Positions 31,796-43,600 of a DNA stretch of 64,000 nt are shown here, one piece after another. Position numbers and translations under genes: made by a program. The stretch's first letter is position 1; each line of letters starts with the position of its first letter. The DNA lies in the NCBI RefSeq assembly GCF_028389875.1, contig NC_084674.1:13797501-13861500 (forward strand), read 5' to 3'. Below the pieces are notes generated by a model that saw only the letters and a list, made by a program, of their open reading frames with translations, was not told the DNA's origin and did no database searches. Origin of the DNA: Rhea pennata (Eukaryota; Chordata; Aves; Rheiformes; Rheidae).

Positions 31796-32096
31796 AAAAT
31801 AACCCCACGGAAGGAGGGCGCCTTCTTCCCCGTGGGGGCTGGGGGGAAGTCTTTCCCTTTCAGCTCAGAGAAGCATCAGGCTTCCCCCCGCTCCCCACCA
31901 AGGTTTTCTTGTTTCTTGTTTCTTTCTTTCCTTCTTTCTTTCTTTTTTTTGGAAAAAAAAATCTTCATAACAGAAAATGCCTTCCAGCCCTGCCCAGTGC
32001 AACTGGGGTGTAGCCCCAAAATGAGAGATGCCCCAACCCCAGGACAGTTGTCCTCTTGCCAGCCCCTTCTTTCTCTACTGAGGTCTGAGCCAGTGT

Positions 32097-32101
<5 letters not shown>

Positions 32102-32149
<48 letters not shown>
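32102..32149. repeat. A48 homopolymer
   Basis: Forty-eight A bases on the plus strand, the longest homopolymer in the window. The preceding 100 bases are not a retrogene I recognise, and no flanking direct repeat is obvious. Confidence 0.95.
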
Positions 32150-32151
<2 letters not shown>

Positions 32152-32489
32152 GGCATCTTATTTTGCACCACTGCAGCCCACTGCGCCCCCATCACTGCCA
32201 GATGCTGGGGAAGGAGCAGGAGGGCTGCAGGGTGCGAGGTGGTGCGAGAGGGGAGCGCTGTGCCCCACAGCACGGGTGATGAGGGCTCGTCCCTCTCCTG
32301 TGCCTGCAGATGGAGGGAGAGAAACTTTCGCGGGAACTTGAGGGAGAGCAGCAGCCCTCACCAACCCCTGCCCGTGCTCAGGAGTTTTGCAAATGTTCAA
32401 CTTGTACTAATTTTTTTTATGGCTGTATTCACAGTTGTTCCTGGTAAAAAATGGACCTGTGTTAGTTTATTAATAACCTAAACATTACG

Positions 32490-32760
32490 TATTAAAGACC
32501 TATGAGTGACACAAGATGACAAAAAGCTGTATTTTTCCAATATACACAAGCACACATTTAATAACCTTCTATTGCATCTCAGCTAGGCCTTCTCTCTGAT
32601 GGTTCCCATGGCAACTGAGATAAAAAAGCAGCCATTTTCCATATCTCTATGAAAGTCTATTATATTGCAGGATTAGTTCATCTTCTGCTAAGGTCAAACA
32701 CAAAGTCATACAACCTGAAATATTTAGAATCCATGTACATTCATTTTTTTATATGCCCTT
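32490..32760. promoter_or_regulatory. Candidate enhancer with RFX X-box and GATA site
   Basis: AT-rich, non-repetitive, motif-dense block. It contains a perfect X-box palindrome GTTCCCATGGCAAC (32602-32615) followed one base later by GAGATAAA (32617-32624). It lies about 3.6 kb upstream of the candidate distal first exon, near where the mammalian -3.9 kb site would fall. RFX-family binding is inferred from the motif. Confidence 0.45.
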
Positions 32761-32969
32761 TCATTTTCCACAAAAGACTGGGCTCCTCTGAGGTTTTATT
32801 CCCCAGAAAATGCTAAGCAAAGCAATAAAAAAAATTATGATTAGCAGCTGATGAAAAAGTTCAATTGTTTTTTTTCCTAGTGTTTTTTTTCTTAAAAAAA
32901 AAAGAAAAAAAAAAAAACTATTGTTGCACAGATAGTGCCTTCTCCATTTATCTCTATCGGCAGCCGTGA

Positions 32970-33290
32970 TTGCAGCCGATACCGGCCGCCTAATTGGGCT
33001 CGGCGCGATCCGCGGGCGGACGGCGGCACCTTCTGGCTGCGGCGGGCGAGGCAGCGGCGGCGGCGGCGGGGCCGCAGCCGCGACCCCCCCCTGCAGCCAC
33101 CGGCGCGGAGGGTCGCGCGGCCGCGGCTCGGCGGGGGCAGGCGGGGGCGGCCCGGCCGCTGCGGAGGCTCCGCGGGGAGCGGCCCGGCGCGCAGCGCCCT
33201 CGCGTTTCGCGGCCGCGCGGAGCGAGCGCTCCGGCACGTCTCCAGCGCCGCGGGACTCCGCGCCTGCGGTGAAACATGCCCGTTTCGTTT
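32970..33290. other. CpG island
   Basis: Dense CpG and GCGG repeats. No supported coding frame. It is the outermost CpG island of the cluster upstream of GATA2, about 4 kb from the candidate distal exon. Confidence 0.5.
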
Positions 33291-33299
33291 ACTAGCGCA

Positions 33300-35800
33300 G
33301 CTCACCGAGGTTCTCAAAACCTTTTGACTGCGAGTTTCAGCTGCCGCACGCTTGGGGAAAAATTGTGGCGAGCAGCACACGCGTTATCCAAACCAGAGAG
33401 GCCGTGTCGCCCCCACGAGCCCTGACCTCCAGCCCGGCGTGGGGACGCAAAGCAGAACCGCTTTTCACGAAGGACTTGTGAACTAATTCAGCTGGGTCTT
33501 GGTGACACCTAGAAATGCAATAAAGTAAAACCCGGGCAGGCTTCACACAGTTTGAATGGTGACAGATGTGCTATCACCCATGACAGGAAGAACTATGGCG
33601 CTTTCTTTTTCCAAGGTCACTCCTGAAAACCTGGAAAATCAAGAGAGGGAGAGAATCTGTGACTGCGGCCATTCACACTTGTGGTTTTGTTCACAGGTGT
33701 CTGCTGCTATGTGAGATTATTCCAGCACCTTTTAATGTGGAAAAGAGGAGGCTCTGGAAATATCCACAAAAAGAACAGAAGATAGGGAATAAAGCTTGAG
33801 AGTGTCAGAGGGATCGAAGTATTTTTTTCTTCTTTTTTTTCTTTCTTTCTTTTTCCCCTTCTTCGTGGTTTTCCCTATCCCACCTTCCCCCGGGGGTCCC
33901 ACAGGGATGTCGCAGTGATCTCCACAATGCTGTGCCACTGTGGCTCTGGATGGGCCAAGCAGGAGTCTGGCAGGGACAGGGAGCCCCAGGCTGGTCCTGG
34001 GGTGCCGTGGGGTGCCCTGCTGCTGCGTGTGGTCTTCGAGGAGGCCCGGCTTCTCCTTTCCTTCCTTCCAAGTCAGTTTGGGGTCAGCTACCTCAAAAGA
34101 GCGACTCTGGGCTCACGGGGGCTCAGCCTGGCCCTAAGTCACCAGCAGGCAGATGACTTGCAGAGAGGTGGGGTGGGAGCAGGGATTGGAGCCTAACCCC
34201 AGGCCTGACTCCCCATCCCATGGGGTCCACACCCATGCAGCAGGGCCACAGGCTGGCCTGCACCCACAGGTGGTTTTAACATGGCATTTGCAGGTAGGTG
34301 CTGCACAGCAGCTGCCGCAGCCCTGCCAGGAGCACAGAGCCCAGCTCCTGAGGACATGCAGCAGCCTTTGCTCCGGGCAGCAGAGCTGAGAGCGGGTGAC
34401 AGGGCCCTCCCCCTCCCCTCCCTTGCACCTGGAAACCCCCTCACCTGGGACTGCTGCGCACCCATAAAATCCCAGCCCTGCTCTTTACCCCTCCTTTGGC
34501 TCTGCTTGCTGCTGCCCCTTCCAGCTGAGGGCAGAAAGCTGCTGTTTTCTGCATTTTTAGAGTTAGCTCTAAGCTATGCATTTTTAAACCTGGGCCTGGG
34601 TGTCTCCTCTCTCTTTGGAAGAGATGACAGATACATTTCTAGCCTGGTCTTAAGATATTTATTTATTTTTTATTTATTATTATTATTTTTTTAAGAGAAA
34701 AAGCCTAAAAGTGCAGACTGAATTGAAAGTTTGGAGAGAAACACAGCCTGTCACCAAATGTAGGTGGGGTGGTTTTCTTTCTAGAGTCTTGTGGTTTCTT
34801 TTCTTCCCTACTTCTTTCTCATCGTCTCAGGCAGCAGCTGATGTGGTGCTTGAATGGCTGTGGGCTGCACTCCAGGCCCTGAAAAAACATCCAGAAATCT
34901 GTGAGTAGCTGCGTCCACTGGCCAAAGCAGGGCCATCCCCACAGCTTCAGGTCTGTAGCACCCACCTCCTGCTGCTCACAGAGGTGGTGTTGATCTTCTC
35001 TTTTGGAAACTCTTTGATTTTATTTATTTATTTATTATGAAACCTGTTGCTTGTGGGGCTTGGCTGAGGTTGAGCTGCCTGCGTGGTTTGCGGCAGGGGT
35101 GCTGCGATTTGCTCACTGTGAGCCCTGCTGGGTGCATGGCTGGGGCAGGGTGCGAGGAGCCCTCAGCTCTGCAGCTCAAGCGAGGGGGGGATGTTCAGGT
35201 GCTGCTGCCTCTGCCTGGGCTGCCAGGAGCACTGTGGATCTGTGGTGGATGCTGCCCAAGCTTGACATGAAGCAAAAGTGGAGAAAGACCAGGTCAGGTC
35301 AGCTTTGTGATGCAAATATTTAGGCTCTTTTCAGTGGGCAGTTATTGGCTATGTAAAGTCTGGAAGTATGTGGGACTGCCATAATATGGCTTTTTTTTTT
35401 TCAGGAGCAAGGCAGGCGTATGCAGGAAGAAGGGCTCCCTGTAAGCTCTGGGGTGCAGGAGGGACTGCTGTGCTGCTGAAGGGATGCTTGCAGCTCCAGC
35501 GATGTGCCTGGGGGGGGACGCTGTCTGCTCCTCTTCCCTAGGCGCATGCAGCTCTGTGTGGTTTGGGACTCGGGGCGGTGGCTGATGCCCCACTTTGGCC
35601 CCCCGTTGTTTTTCTGTCTCTCTGTGACATCTGGTATGTTGCTGTGAGTTCCCAGAAAGAGGCCCTCATGGAGGATGTCAGGGTAGGAAGCAAGGAGCTG
35701 ACCTTGCTATAAAAAAGCAAGAGAAATGGAAATATTTCAGAGGGTTTCTAGCAGAAGCATCTGGGAAGAAAATCTCCTTGTTCAGCTTTGCTCCATCAGG
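33300..35800. other. Intergenic, no gene recognised
   Basis: Moderately GC-rich DNA with CTTT repeats (33828-33853) and (TTTA)-like AT stretches near 34656-34692 and 35019-35036. Open frames are short and lack recognisable domains. Confidence 0.5.
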
Positions 35801-35811
35801 CTGTCATGGGC

Positions 35812-35895
35812 AGCTTTGTCTGCTAATTGTTCACTTAATTCTGCACTGGAGATGCTTAATTTATCCTTGCTTCCCTTGCTGTGTCTGAAAAGATC
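35812..35895. promoter_or_regulatory. Candidate conserved non-coding element
   Basis: AT-rich, low-repeat island in GC-rich surroundings, with CTAATTGTT, CTTAATTC and TTTATCC (a GGATAAA site on the minus strand). Its texture suggests selection; it needs an alignment. Confidence 0.25.
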
Positions 35896-36285
35896 TTGTG
35901 GAGTCTCAGAAGCGTTTAGGGCCTGTTGATCCTGCATGACTTCATACTTCCCTGGCCTCTTACAGAGATGCCAACAGCCCTGATGCTTGCGGGTGCAAGA
36001 TATTGATCTCAAGTGGGAAGCTTGAGAGTTCTAGGCCTGATCCTGCCCTGACTCCGGAGCAATCCTGTTAAATCCAGCAGAGCATTTCCAGATGCAGAGC
36101 AGCCCTTCTTTAAAGGGGGAGTCTCTTGCAAATCACTGTGCCCAATCTGGGCTCTGAGTAGGGTCTTGCAGAGGGATGAAACCTTCACGTTGCATGATTC
36201 CTCTTTGTGATGGAGGAGGTATAATTATTTGACTGTCAAGAATCAGCTTTGCTTAAAACTTGAGATGAATTAATGCTTTAAACTG

Positions 36286-36287
<2 letters not shown>

Positions 36288-36326
<39 letters not shown>
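36288..36326. repeat. T39 homopolymer
   Basis: Thirty-nine T bases on the plus strand in intergenic DNA. The AT-rich flanks (36240-36287, 36327-36440) are non-repetitive. Confidence 0.95.
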
Positions 36327-36328
<2 letters not shown>

Positions 36329-36834
36329 AATCAAATGTGACATCAGTTTAGCACCTGCACTCTTTTTCTGTTATGTGGGAATCTTCACCTGTTTTGGCAC
36401 ATGGTGAGAACTTGATTTAAAAGGCTTCTTTGTTGTTTTTTCCCTGTTCTACATGATCCTTCCTGGCATTGTGGGAAATACTAGGCTGTTTTGCGTGCCT
36501 GGAAGTGAAGGGGCAGAGGAGAGGATGGGGTGTGTGAGGCTGTGTTAGATATTTTGGAGAATGACACAAAGAGCCCATGTGAAGTCTAACTCAGGGTAGA
36601 CCCACATCCTTGAGGTCGGGATGCTCACAGTAATATTAGCCTTTCTTGGAAGCGATTCCCCTTCTGGGACGAGGTCTGGATGGGAAAGGGCTGCATGGGG
36701 CTTGTGTGCAGGTATCTGCAAGAGGAGGCTGGGCTGGGAGGCAGCAGGCAGCGATGGGGATTGAGATGTATGGATAGTTCCTGGCTGGCTGCAGGGCAAT
36801 TGCTGCAGTCCAGACTCTTCCAGGCTGTTGTTTG

Positions 36835-37160
36835 CTGGGTCGTGGCTGACAACGTATCTCAGGAAACCCAAACAATGTATCTGCTGCAAACGCATAAATC
36901 ATCCCACGTCCTGTCTACCTGAGCCCCGGCTCTCCTGCCGCCCCGGTGTGCAGCAGGCGCCGCTCCGGCTTTGTCCCGAGACGTGCCGAGCCGGGGACGC
37001 GCTGACAGCAGGCATTCAACGAGCGCAGGGGTTCGTTAGCAGCCACTGGGAGCTAATGATTTCAATGATTAACGTGCCGAGGACAAGCAGCCGCTATTGA
37101 CTTCAGCTGAGGTGCTGCCATTGTTTGAGCACGTTGTTTTTTCGCTGCCTCTTGCAGAGG
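36835..37160. promoter_or_regulatory. Candidate regulatory block
   Basis: A CpG-rich core (36920-37000) is flanked by AT-rich motif sequence, including GCTAATGATTTCAATGATTA near 37051-37070 and ATTGTTTG (SOX-like) near 37119. Possibly an enhancer of the GATA2 domain. Confidence 0.25.
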
Positions 37161-38700
37161 CGACTCTGGCCTGACCGTGGGTGGGGGCAATGCCGTGGCA
37201 GTGGCTGACACGGGGCGGTGAGGCTGGCGTGGCTGTATCATAGTGACAAGCTCCTGAGCACAAGATCACAAAATGACTTTGTTTTCCACCTAATAAATTG
37301 TGGGGAGACAAGAGCTGATAGTGCAAAGGAGCCTTCCATCTACTTGGAGGCCAGGTCTAGAGACTCATCTGAAAAAATCAGCCTGCACTGGCTCTGCCCT
37401 TGCAAGTGAACCTCGTGCATGTTGGAAGGAGGCTTTATTTGCTGGGCCAGAGAAAGTGAAACATAATCTGCAAAGCAGAGCTGGAGCCTCGCTTGCCCGC
37501 AATGCTACGCATGTAATGTACGGAGGAGCAGAGCTGGATCCTAACCATGGTCCTTGAAGAAGCCTCTGCAGCTCTGAGCAGCTCCCTGGCTTGAGCAGAG
37601 CAGCCCTGCAGAAGCATGTCGCTGTAACCCTGCCCATGCCATCGTCAGGCTGGTGGGTGGGCACGATGCGTTGACCTGGAAGGGCTCCAGGAAGGCCTTC
37701 CCCATTAGACTAAGGAGGCACTTAACGTAGGGAGGCAGCGCATGTTGTCCTTGACTACTGTGGGCTCTTAACACCTCCTGGAGCATCTGGTCAGAGACAC
37801 CACTGGGGACCGGACATTGCAGCGGGGGATGTCGGAGCTGATCCATCAGTCAATCCCTGCATTGTGCAGAGGTGTAACATACACCAGCACAGCATATACT
37901 GTGCAGCGTGTGTGTCTGTGGATATAATATTTATTTAGGTGTTGGAGGTGAAATTAATCTCTGATGTTTCCCTCTGGGTTGAGCCTTTACCTGCTGCCCC
38001 AGCTGAAAGCTAACACTGCTTCTGCAGAGCATGGGAACCTGCTCCTGGCAAGGTGGGCGGCCGTTCCCCTTCCTTTAGGGGAGAGGCCCTTTCTCCCTGC
38101 ACCCCCCTAGTGAGCCGCTCACTCCCCTTACCCTTGCTTCTGCTCTGCTGCCGGGGTCTGTGCCAGGGGTGACTCCCTGCTCTGGGCGCCACTGCGCAGC
38201 TGAGCATGTTGTGTGTGTGCGAATTCCCTCGCTCCCGCTTGGCTTCAGGGAGGGAGAGTGCCTGGGATCTCTGCCTGCAGCCGCCCGGGCCGGAGAGGCT
38301 TGCAACAGGGACGCTGGCCATGTGGCCGCCGTGCTGTGACGGGTCCCAATCGGACTGCTTTTGCCTCGGTTTCCAAAGAGGTGATCAGCCAGCGCCGCCG
38401 AGAGCTGCCTTGCTGGGAGGTGGCTGCTCTGCCCCTTTCCCTTGTTTTTCCTGGCTCTGTTTTGGATACTGGCAGGTGACTTTGGACAGAAACCTGCCCG
38501 GCCCATGGCAGTTATTGAAATGCTTCCTACGTGGCTGATAAAAGCAGCCTGCAACCCGAAATAGCCGCTTCCAGTGCGGCAGGAGCTTCGCCAGGAAGCC
38601 GGCAGGACTGGGTAACTCGGAAGCCGGCCTGGCCGCGGGGCTGGCGATGGAGGCGGCCGCTCGGGCGGCGAAGCCAGGAGCAAGGTGTGAGCCTTGGCAG
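37161..38700. other. Intergenic, no gene recognised
   Basis: GC-moderate DNA. A 279-residue minus-strand frame (38914-38075) has no recognisable domain and crosses the element at 38760. Confidence 0.45.
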
Positions 38701-38754
38701 CATCCTGCGTGGCAAAGCTCTTCCTTGACCTCTTAATCTTGATCCATGCCTGCC

Positions 38755-38960
38755 TGGCTGCTCGCAAGGCTCCTATGCGGAGATTATCCCTCATTTGGTT
38801 ACACAAATGCACTTGGTCGAATGGACAAATTTCTTCATAAATCACTTTTTTAACAAAAAAGGGAAGAGAAGGGGGGGGCGGGAAAACCCAACCTTTGTCT
38901 TGGTGGCTTGTCATGCTTGCCTTTAATTGACAGATCTTGTTATTAATGTTTTCCAGCCAC
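38755..38960. promoter_or_regulatory. Candidate conserved non-coding element
   Basis: Two AT-rich motif islands. The first has GATTATCC and TCATTTGGTTACACAAATG (38782-38810); the second (38911-38952) has TTTAATTGACAG, joining a homeodomain core to a MEIS/TGIF-type TGACAG, and TTATTAATG. A run of G bases at 38873-38878 lies between. Confidence 0.3.
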
Positions 38961-40535
38961 CTCTCGTCCAGGGCTCAAACCTCCCTTTTAAAGTCCTGTC
39001 ATGTTAAAAATTGACGTGTGTTGACTTTGGCCTAGGAGAAGCTGGGCCCTGGCTGTAGGTAGGAACTGCGTGTTTAGTCTGGCTTACATTTTATTTTCCC
39101 CTTTCATCAAATTAGTTCAGCTGTATTTTTTTCTGAAAGAAAGAAAAGAAAAGAAAAACTGTTTGACAATCTGAGGCTCTGGGTTAGAATTGCAGCATTG
39201 CGTTAAAACAACAAAAAATAGCTTACAAACGTGGTCCGAGGCGGGCTGGGGCAGAGATGGGGCCACCGGAGCAGGGGCAGGAAAAGCCACTGCGAGTAAA
39301 CAGGGTTTCCGAGGAGGAGAGCGGTGGTTCCACTTGCAACCCCACAGCCCCTGCTGTTTGTTTGTTTAATTTATTCCAGTTAGGGTAATTGCGTTCAGCC
39401 TGGCTAAAATTAGTGCTGGGTCAGGTTTTCTCCTCCTCCTTTTGCAGCCCGCGGTAGGCAGCAGGCACCTGGCACGTCCCACCCCGGGCAGCCCGTGGAG
39501 CCGCTCATCGTCTCGAGGGAAGTTTGTGAACTTGCAGTCTTGCAGATTGACAGCGCGGGGGCAAAGGAAACCAGTGGGATTTTTAATTAAGCTGCCCCTC
39601 TAAGGGTGTACATTAGTAGCATCTCTCATCCCTTCTTTTTGCCATTTTTTTCTGTTTTTGCACCATATTGGATGCTGCAATATCTGACCGCGATCCATGT
39701 CACTGGCTGTCTGGAGGCAGGCTGCTGGGCCGTGTGTCCTTTGGCAGCTGGTGACTCCTGTTACTGGGCTGTGACCCTCTTTGGCTCAGCCAGGTATGTG
39801 CTGCAAGCCTGGAAGGATGGCTGCCAGCCCAAACCGGGGCTGGAAAGCCAAGGGAGTCCTGCTTTCTGCTTTTCTTGTGGCAAGGAAGCATTCCTGCATC
39901 CTGGGGAAGGAGGTTTGTCCTGGTTCCCGTGGCTCCTCGTGGTGTTTCCCAGGGAGCTTCAGGGGTTAAATGCACCTGACATTTTGGTGCTGCTGATCTA
40001 ACCCGTAGCAGCTTCAGCTTCATCCCCTCCCTGGGTCACTGAGAGCCAGTGAAGTGCCAGCTGCTGTCTCAGTGCCAAATGGAAAGAAAATCATGAATCC
40101 TCTGGAAGTTAATGCGTTCGTGTCATCGTCCCGCCTGCTTGGACTTGGACCTTGCGGGGCTCTGCCTGGGGGGATAAGAGATCCCATCGCAGAGCCCCGA
40201 GCGATGGAAAAACCCTGGTGGCCAGCAACCATGGGAGGCTGCAGCCCATGTGCCACCGTCCCCATGCAGGAGGGGTCCTGCTCACAGCGTGGTGGCATGT
40301 CCCTGTGTCTCCCTCGGGGCTTGATGCCATGTGGCAGGATGCAAACGGATCCCCTCGCCCTGTGTGGCACCCGTGGGACTGCAATGCCCTCAGGTGCCAC
40401 CCCGAGTCAGGGTACAGAGCTCCTGCTGAAGCTGTCACTAAATATCACATTGGTCCCCAGAGCAGGGTGAGAGTGATCCTGCCCCATGGCCTTTCCTTTC
40501 CACAGCCTCGATCCCTCTCCGGACGGCCGGGCTAG
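38961..40535. other. Intergenic, no gene recognised
   Basis: GC-moderate DNA with an AT-rich motif stretch at 39358-39415 (TTTAATTTATTCC, GGTAATTGCG, AAAATTAG). No exon supported. Confidence 0.45.
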
Positions 40536-40584
40536 GTGCTGCGCCCATGTGTGTGAGGACTGAGCCCCTTGCAGAGGGGGGTGA

Positions 40585-40685
40585 AATATTTTCTGACAGC
40601 TACTTTTGTAACATTAGTGAAATCAAAGCAAAATGCATCAAAATTCCCATTAAGACACATTTAACTTCCCTTGTTTCAAGACAAA
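40585..40685. promoter_or_regulatory. Candidate conserved non-coding element
   Basis: AT-rich non-repetitive block with TTTTCTGACAGC, ATCAAAG (LEF/TCF type), AAATGCATCA (POU-like) and CATTAAGAC. It stands out from the GC-rich flanks. Confidence 0.3.
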
Positions 40686-40689
40686 GTGT

Positions 40690-43600
40690 CTTTGCCCGGA
40701 GGCAGGTTTTGGGTTTGCTGCGGAGGCCGTGGGAGACTATTGGATTACAGGGCAGTGCAGAGCCAGATTTTGCTCTCTTTGGGGTAAGGGCTTTTTCTAA
40801 TCAGGATCAGTTTAATTCTGTCATCTGAATTATTAGTTTGGCTCCGTTTCTGGCCTGGGCAGGAAGGAACCCGCTGCTGGAGGAGGGAAGGTAGGTGGTG
40901 AGACAGCTGGAGCCCCGAACGGCTCAACGCCTCCGTGCCTGGGTCCTCCTCTCTGCGTTGTGAAAATCCCATCTTTATGCTCCCAATGACAAGGGTGGAA
41001 AACATGAAGCCTTCGAAGGGCTTTAGAGCTGTGGATTGAGCCTCATCATAACATAGCTCTACCACAGATGAGAAATCTCCTAGTTTACAGGTGGGAAAAC
41101 CGAGGCGTGGGGCAGTGACCATCTGCCTCCCCTGAAGCCCTGAAGCCCCTTTGTGGTGAGGAAGAGGAGGCAACGTGGAGCTATGGTTCTGCCAATGCTG
41201 GGCCGCCCTCGCCTCACAGAGAGGTGAGATGAATTCCTTGTGAAATAAAGGAGCCTGCAAAATCCCTCCTTTCCTCCTGGAAAAAGCAGCATCACTGCAT
41301 CCTGGCTCACGTGTCAGGGGAGGTTGTTTGGGCCTTACCACATCCTTGCTGTGAAAAGGATATATTTTTCCCATTTTTCCATCCATGGAGGGGAAAAAAG
41401 GATTAAAGAAAGTTTTCCTTATGATTTCTCCAATATCCTCACTCCTGGTGTCACGTGTACTCCATGTCTGACCCCCATCTCCAAGCAGCTCCAGACGCGC
41501 ATGCAATCCCATTGACTTTGGCCCACAGCCCCCTGCAAAGAGCAGCTTTGCTGCTTCACCCGCTGGAGGGGCATCAGCCCTCATCAGGCAACAGCAGTGA
41601 TAAGGAATAATTAACTGCTAGTGCATGTTGCTGATGGCCTTGTATGGGGAGCGTGATGGGGAGTGTAAGCACAGCCTGGTTTGTGGCAGGAGTGTTGGTG
41701 CTTTATCCTTGGGAGAACAACCAGCTCTTGTGCTTGGATGTTCCTAGGTGAGTTCTCAAAAATAGGAGGAAGATGTTAACGTGATGACCTTATTTTTCTT
41801 ATTTGTGCAGTTTAGGGGAGAAGGGAGCCTTGCTTGAACCCATAAGCTGGATACCTCCTTGTCGAAAGATGGCATCAGACACTTGAAATCAGAGGATGGA
41901 TCTGGGCGATACAAGATGGGACTAGCCAGACCACAAAGGTGCAGATGATGAGGCTGAGGCTTACAGGAGCAGGTAAAGGCTCTAGCGAGTCTCACTTGGA
42001 AAGGGTGAGCAAATCCCCTAGGGAGGGTCCTGAGGGGGCCATATGCGCCTACACAGGGTGATCCCTGCTCCTTGAGCTGTATGGGCATGTGTAGACAGTG
42101 CTTACAGCTGGATTTGTCTCTGCAAAATAGTGGGAGGCAGAAATAAAATGGCAGATGAGCTTGGTGCTTGATGTGAGTGTGTGGGAGACCATACTCCACC
42201 TGGAAAAACGGAGCTCTCCAGACACCCCTAAGGAAAGGGGTGCTGTGAGTAGAGGGCTGTGCTGGGCAGTTGCAGGTTAGGGCTTTTCCTGGGGTCCCCG
42301 GCTGAGCTGCCCAGGCCCGTGTACCAGACTGCAGAGGGAGCAGAGCCATGGCTCGCAGGAAGGTAGATAATCCGGCAGCCGGGCGGGTCAGGGATTCACT
42401 GGCAGTGAGCAGGCTTAAGAGACCCATAAGAGATCTTTCTCAGCAGTGAGCAGTGTTGTTCCTGGGCTGCTAACATCCATCCTGCTGCCAGAGCACTGAC
42501 TGCTGCCAGACAGCACTCTTAGACCCAGGGACTGAAAAATGCAGTGTAGTCCTCTAATGTTTACCCTGAGGTGAGAGGCAATTCCCTGTCTCAGGACCAT
42601 GCGACATCCGTGCTTAAACTCTGTCTTCCAGTTGTGCTCAGCCCATGGTGCTTTAGGGAGGTTTGAGCCTGGGTAGGGCTAAAAAGGTTTGGCAGAGCTG
42701 GGGAAAATGGAAGAGATATAAAAGACCTGGTGAGTCCTTAGCAGAACTACCACTGAGTTGTGTATTACCAGGTTTTGATAAGGCATCTTAAACTTGTGTC
42801 CTGTGGCGCCCCAGACGCAGTCAGCATGTGAAGTGTCTTCAGGTTGTTTGTTTTGGGGATGAGTAGACTGCTTGTTCCCTGGTTGAGCCAGTCCATGGGT
42901 AGGTGAAGAAATCTGGCACAGGGGATGGAGTCAACTCTGGGACTAGCTCACTTGTAACTCAGGACCGGCCCCACATCAGTCAGTGTGGGGGTCCTGGGTA
43001 TGGCAGAGCTGAAGTCCAAGGGGAACAGATGCTGATGTCATTGTTTGGGCTTGGTTCCTTCCTGGCATGATCAGTGCAGAGTATTGGGACTGATGGAGAC
43101 ACTGCTGTTGGCTTTACAATGCCTTCCCGGAGCTGGATGCCTGTGCAGTGCTGATGGCCACGTTTGTGGAGTACCAGACCTGTGCTGTAGCACAGACAGG
43201 CACTGGCCTGGGGCGTTCTGCAAGGGGTGCTCTCTGCTCAGCATTTCTGATGTCATCTGATCCCCACTGTCAAGTGCAGGCCAAAAAGGTTCCCAATGTT
43301 TTTGGTTTTAGCCACTTAGCTTCTGAGTATCTTTGAAGCCTTGGCTCCATGCCTGGCATAGCTTGTAGTGTCTGGCCCCAGCAAGGGGAGGTTCTGCAGC
43401 AACATCTCCAGGGGCTTTTAAAGCTGTTGTGTCTATCTGCAAACGGGTGCCTATCTTGGAATGGCAGTTTTGTTTTTCTCTGCATGTTGGTGAGATGGGG
43501 TGCTCGGCATAAGAGCTTGTGCCAAATGCAATCTTGTAACCCTTCACATGCAAATCATATGCAAGAACCATGGTTGGTATCCTGAATAGGGTTGGCCTGT

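Noticed and set aside
38075..38914. 279-residue minus-strand frame
   Set aside because: No domain, and it spans an AT-rich motif island that looks regulatory.
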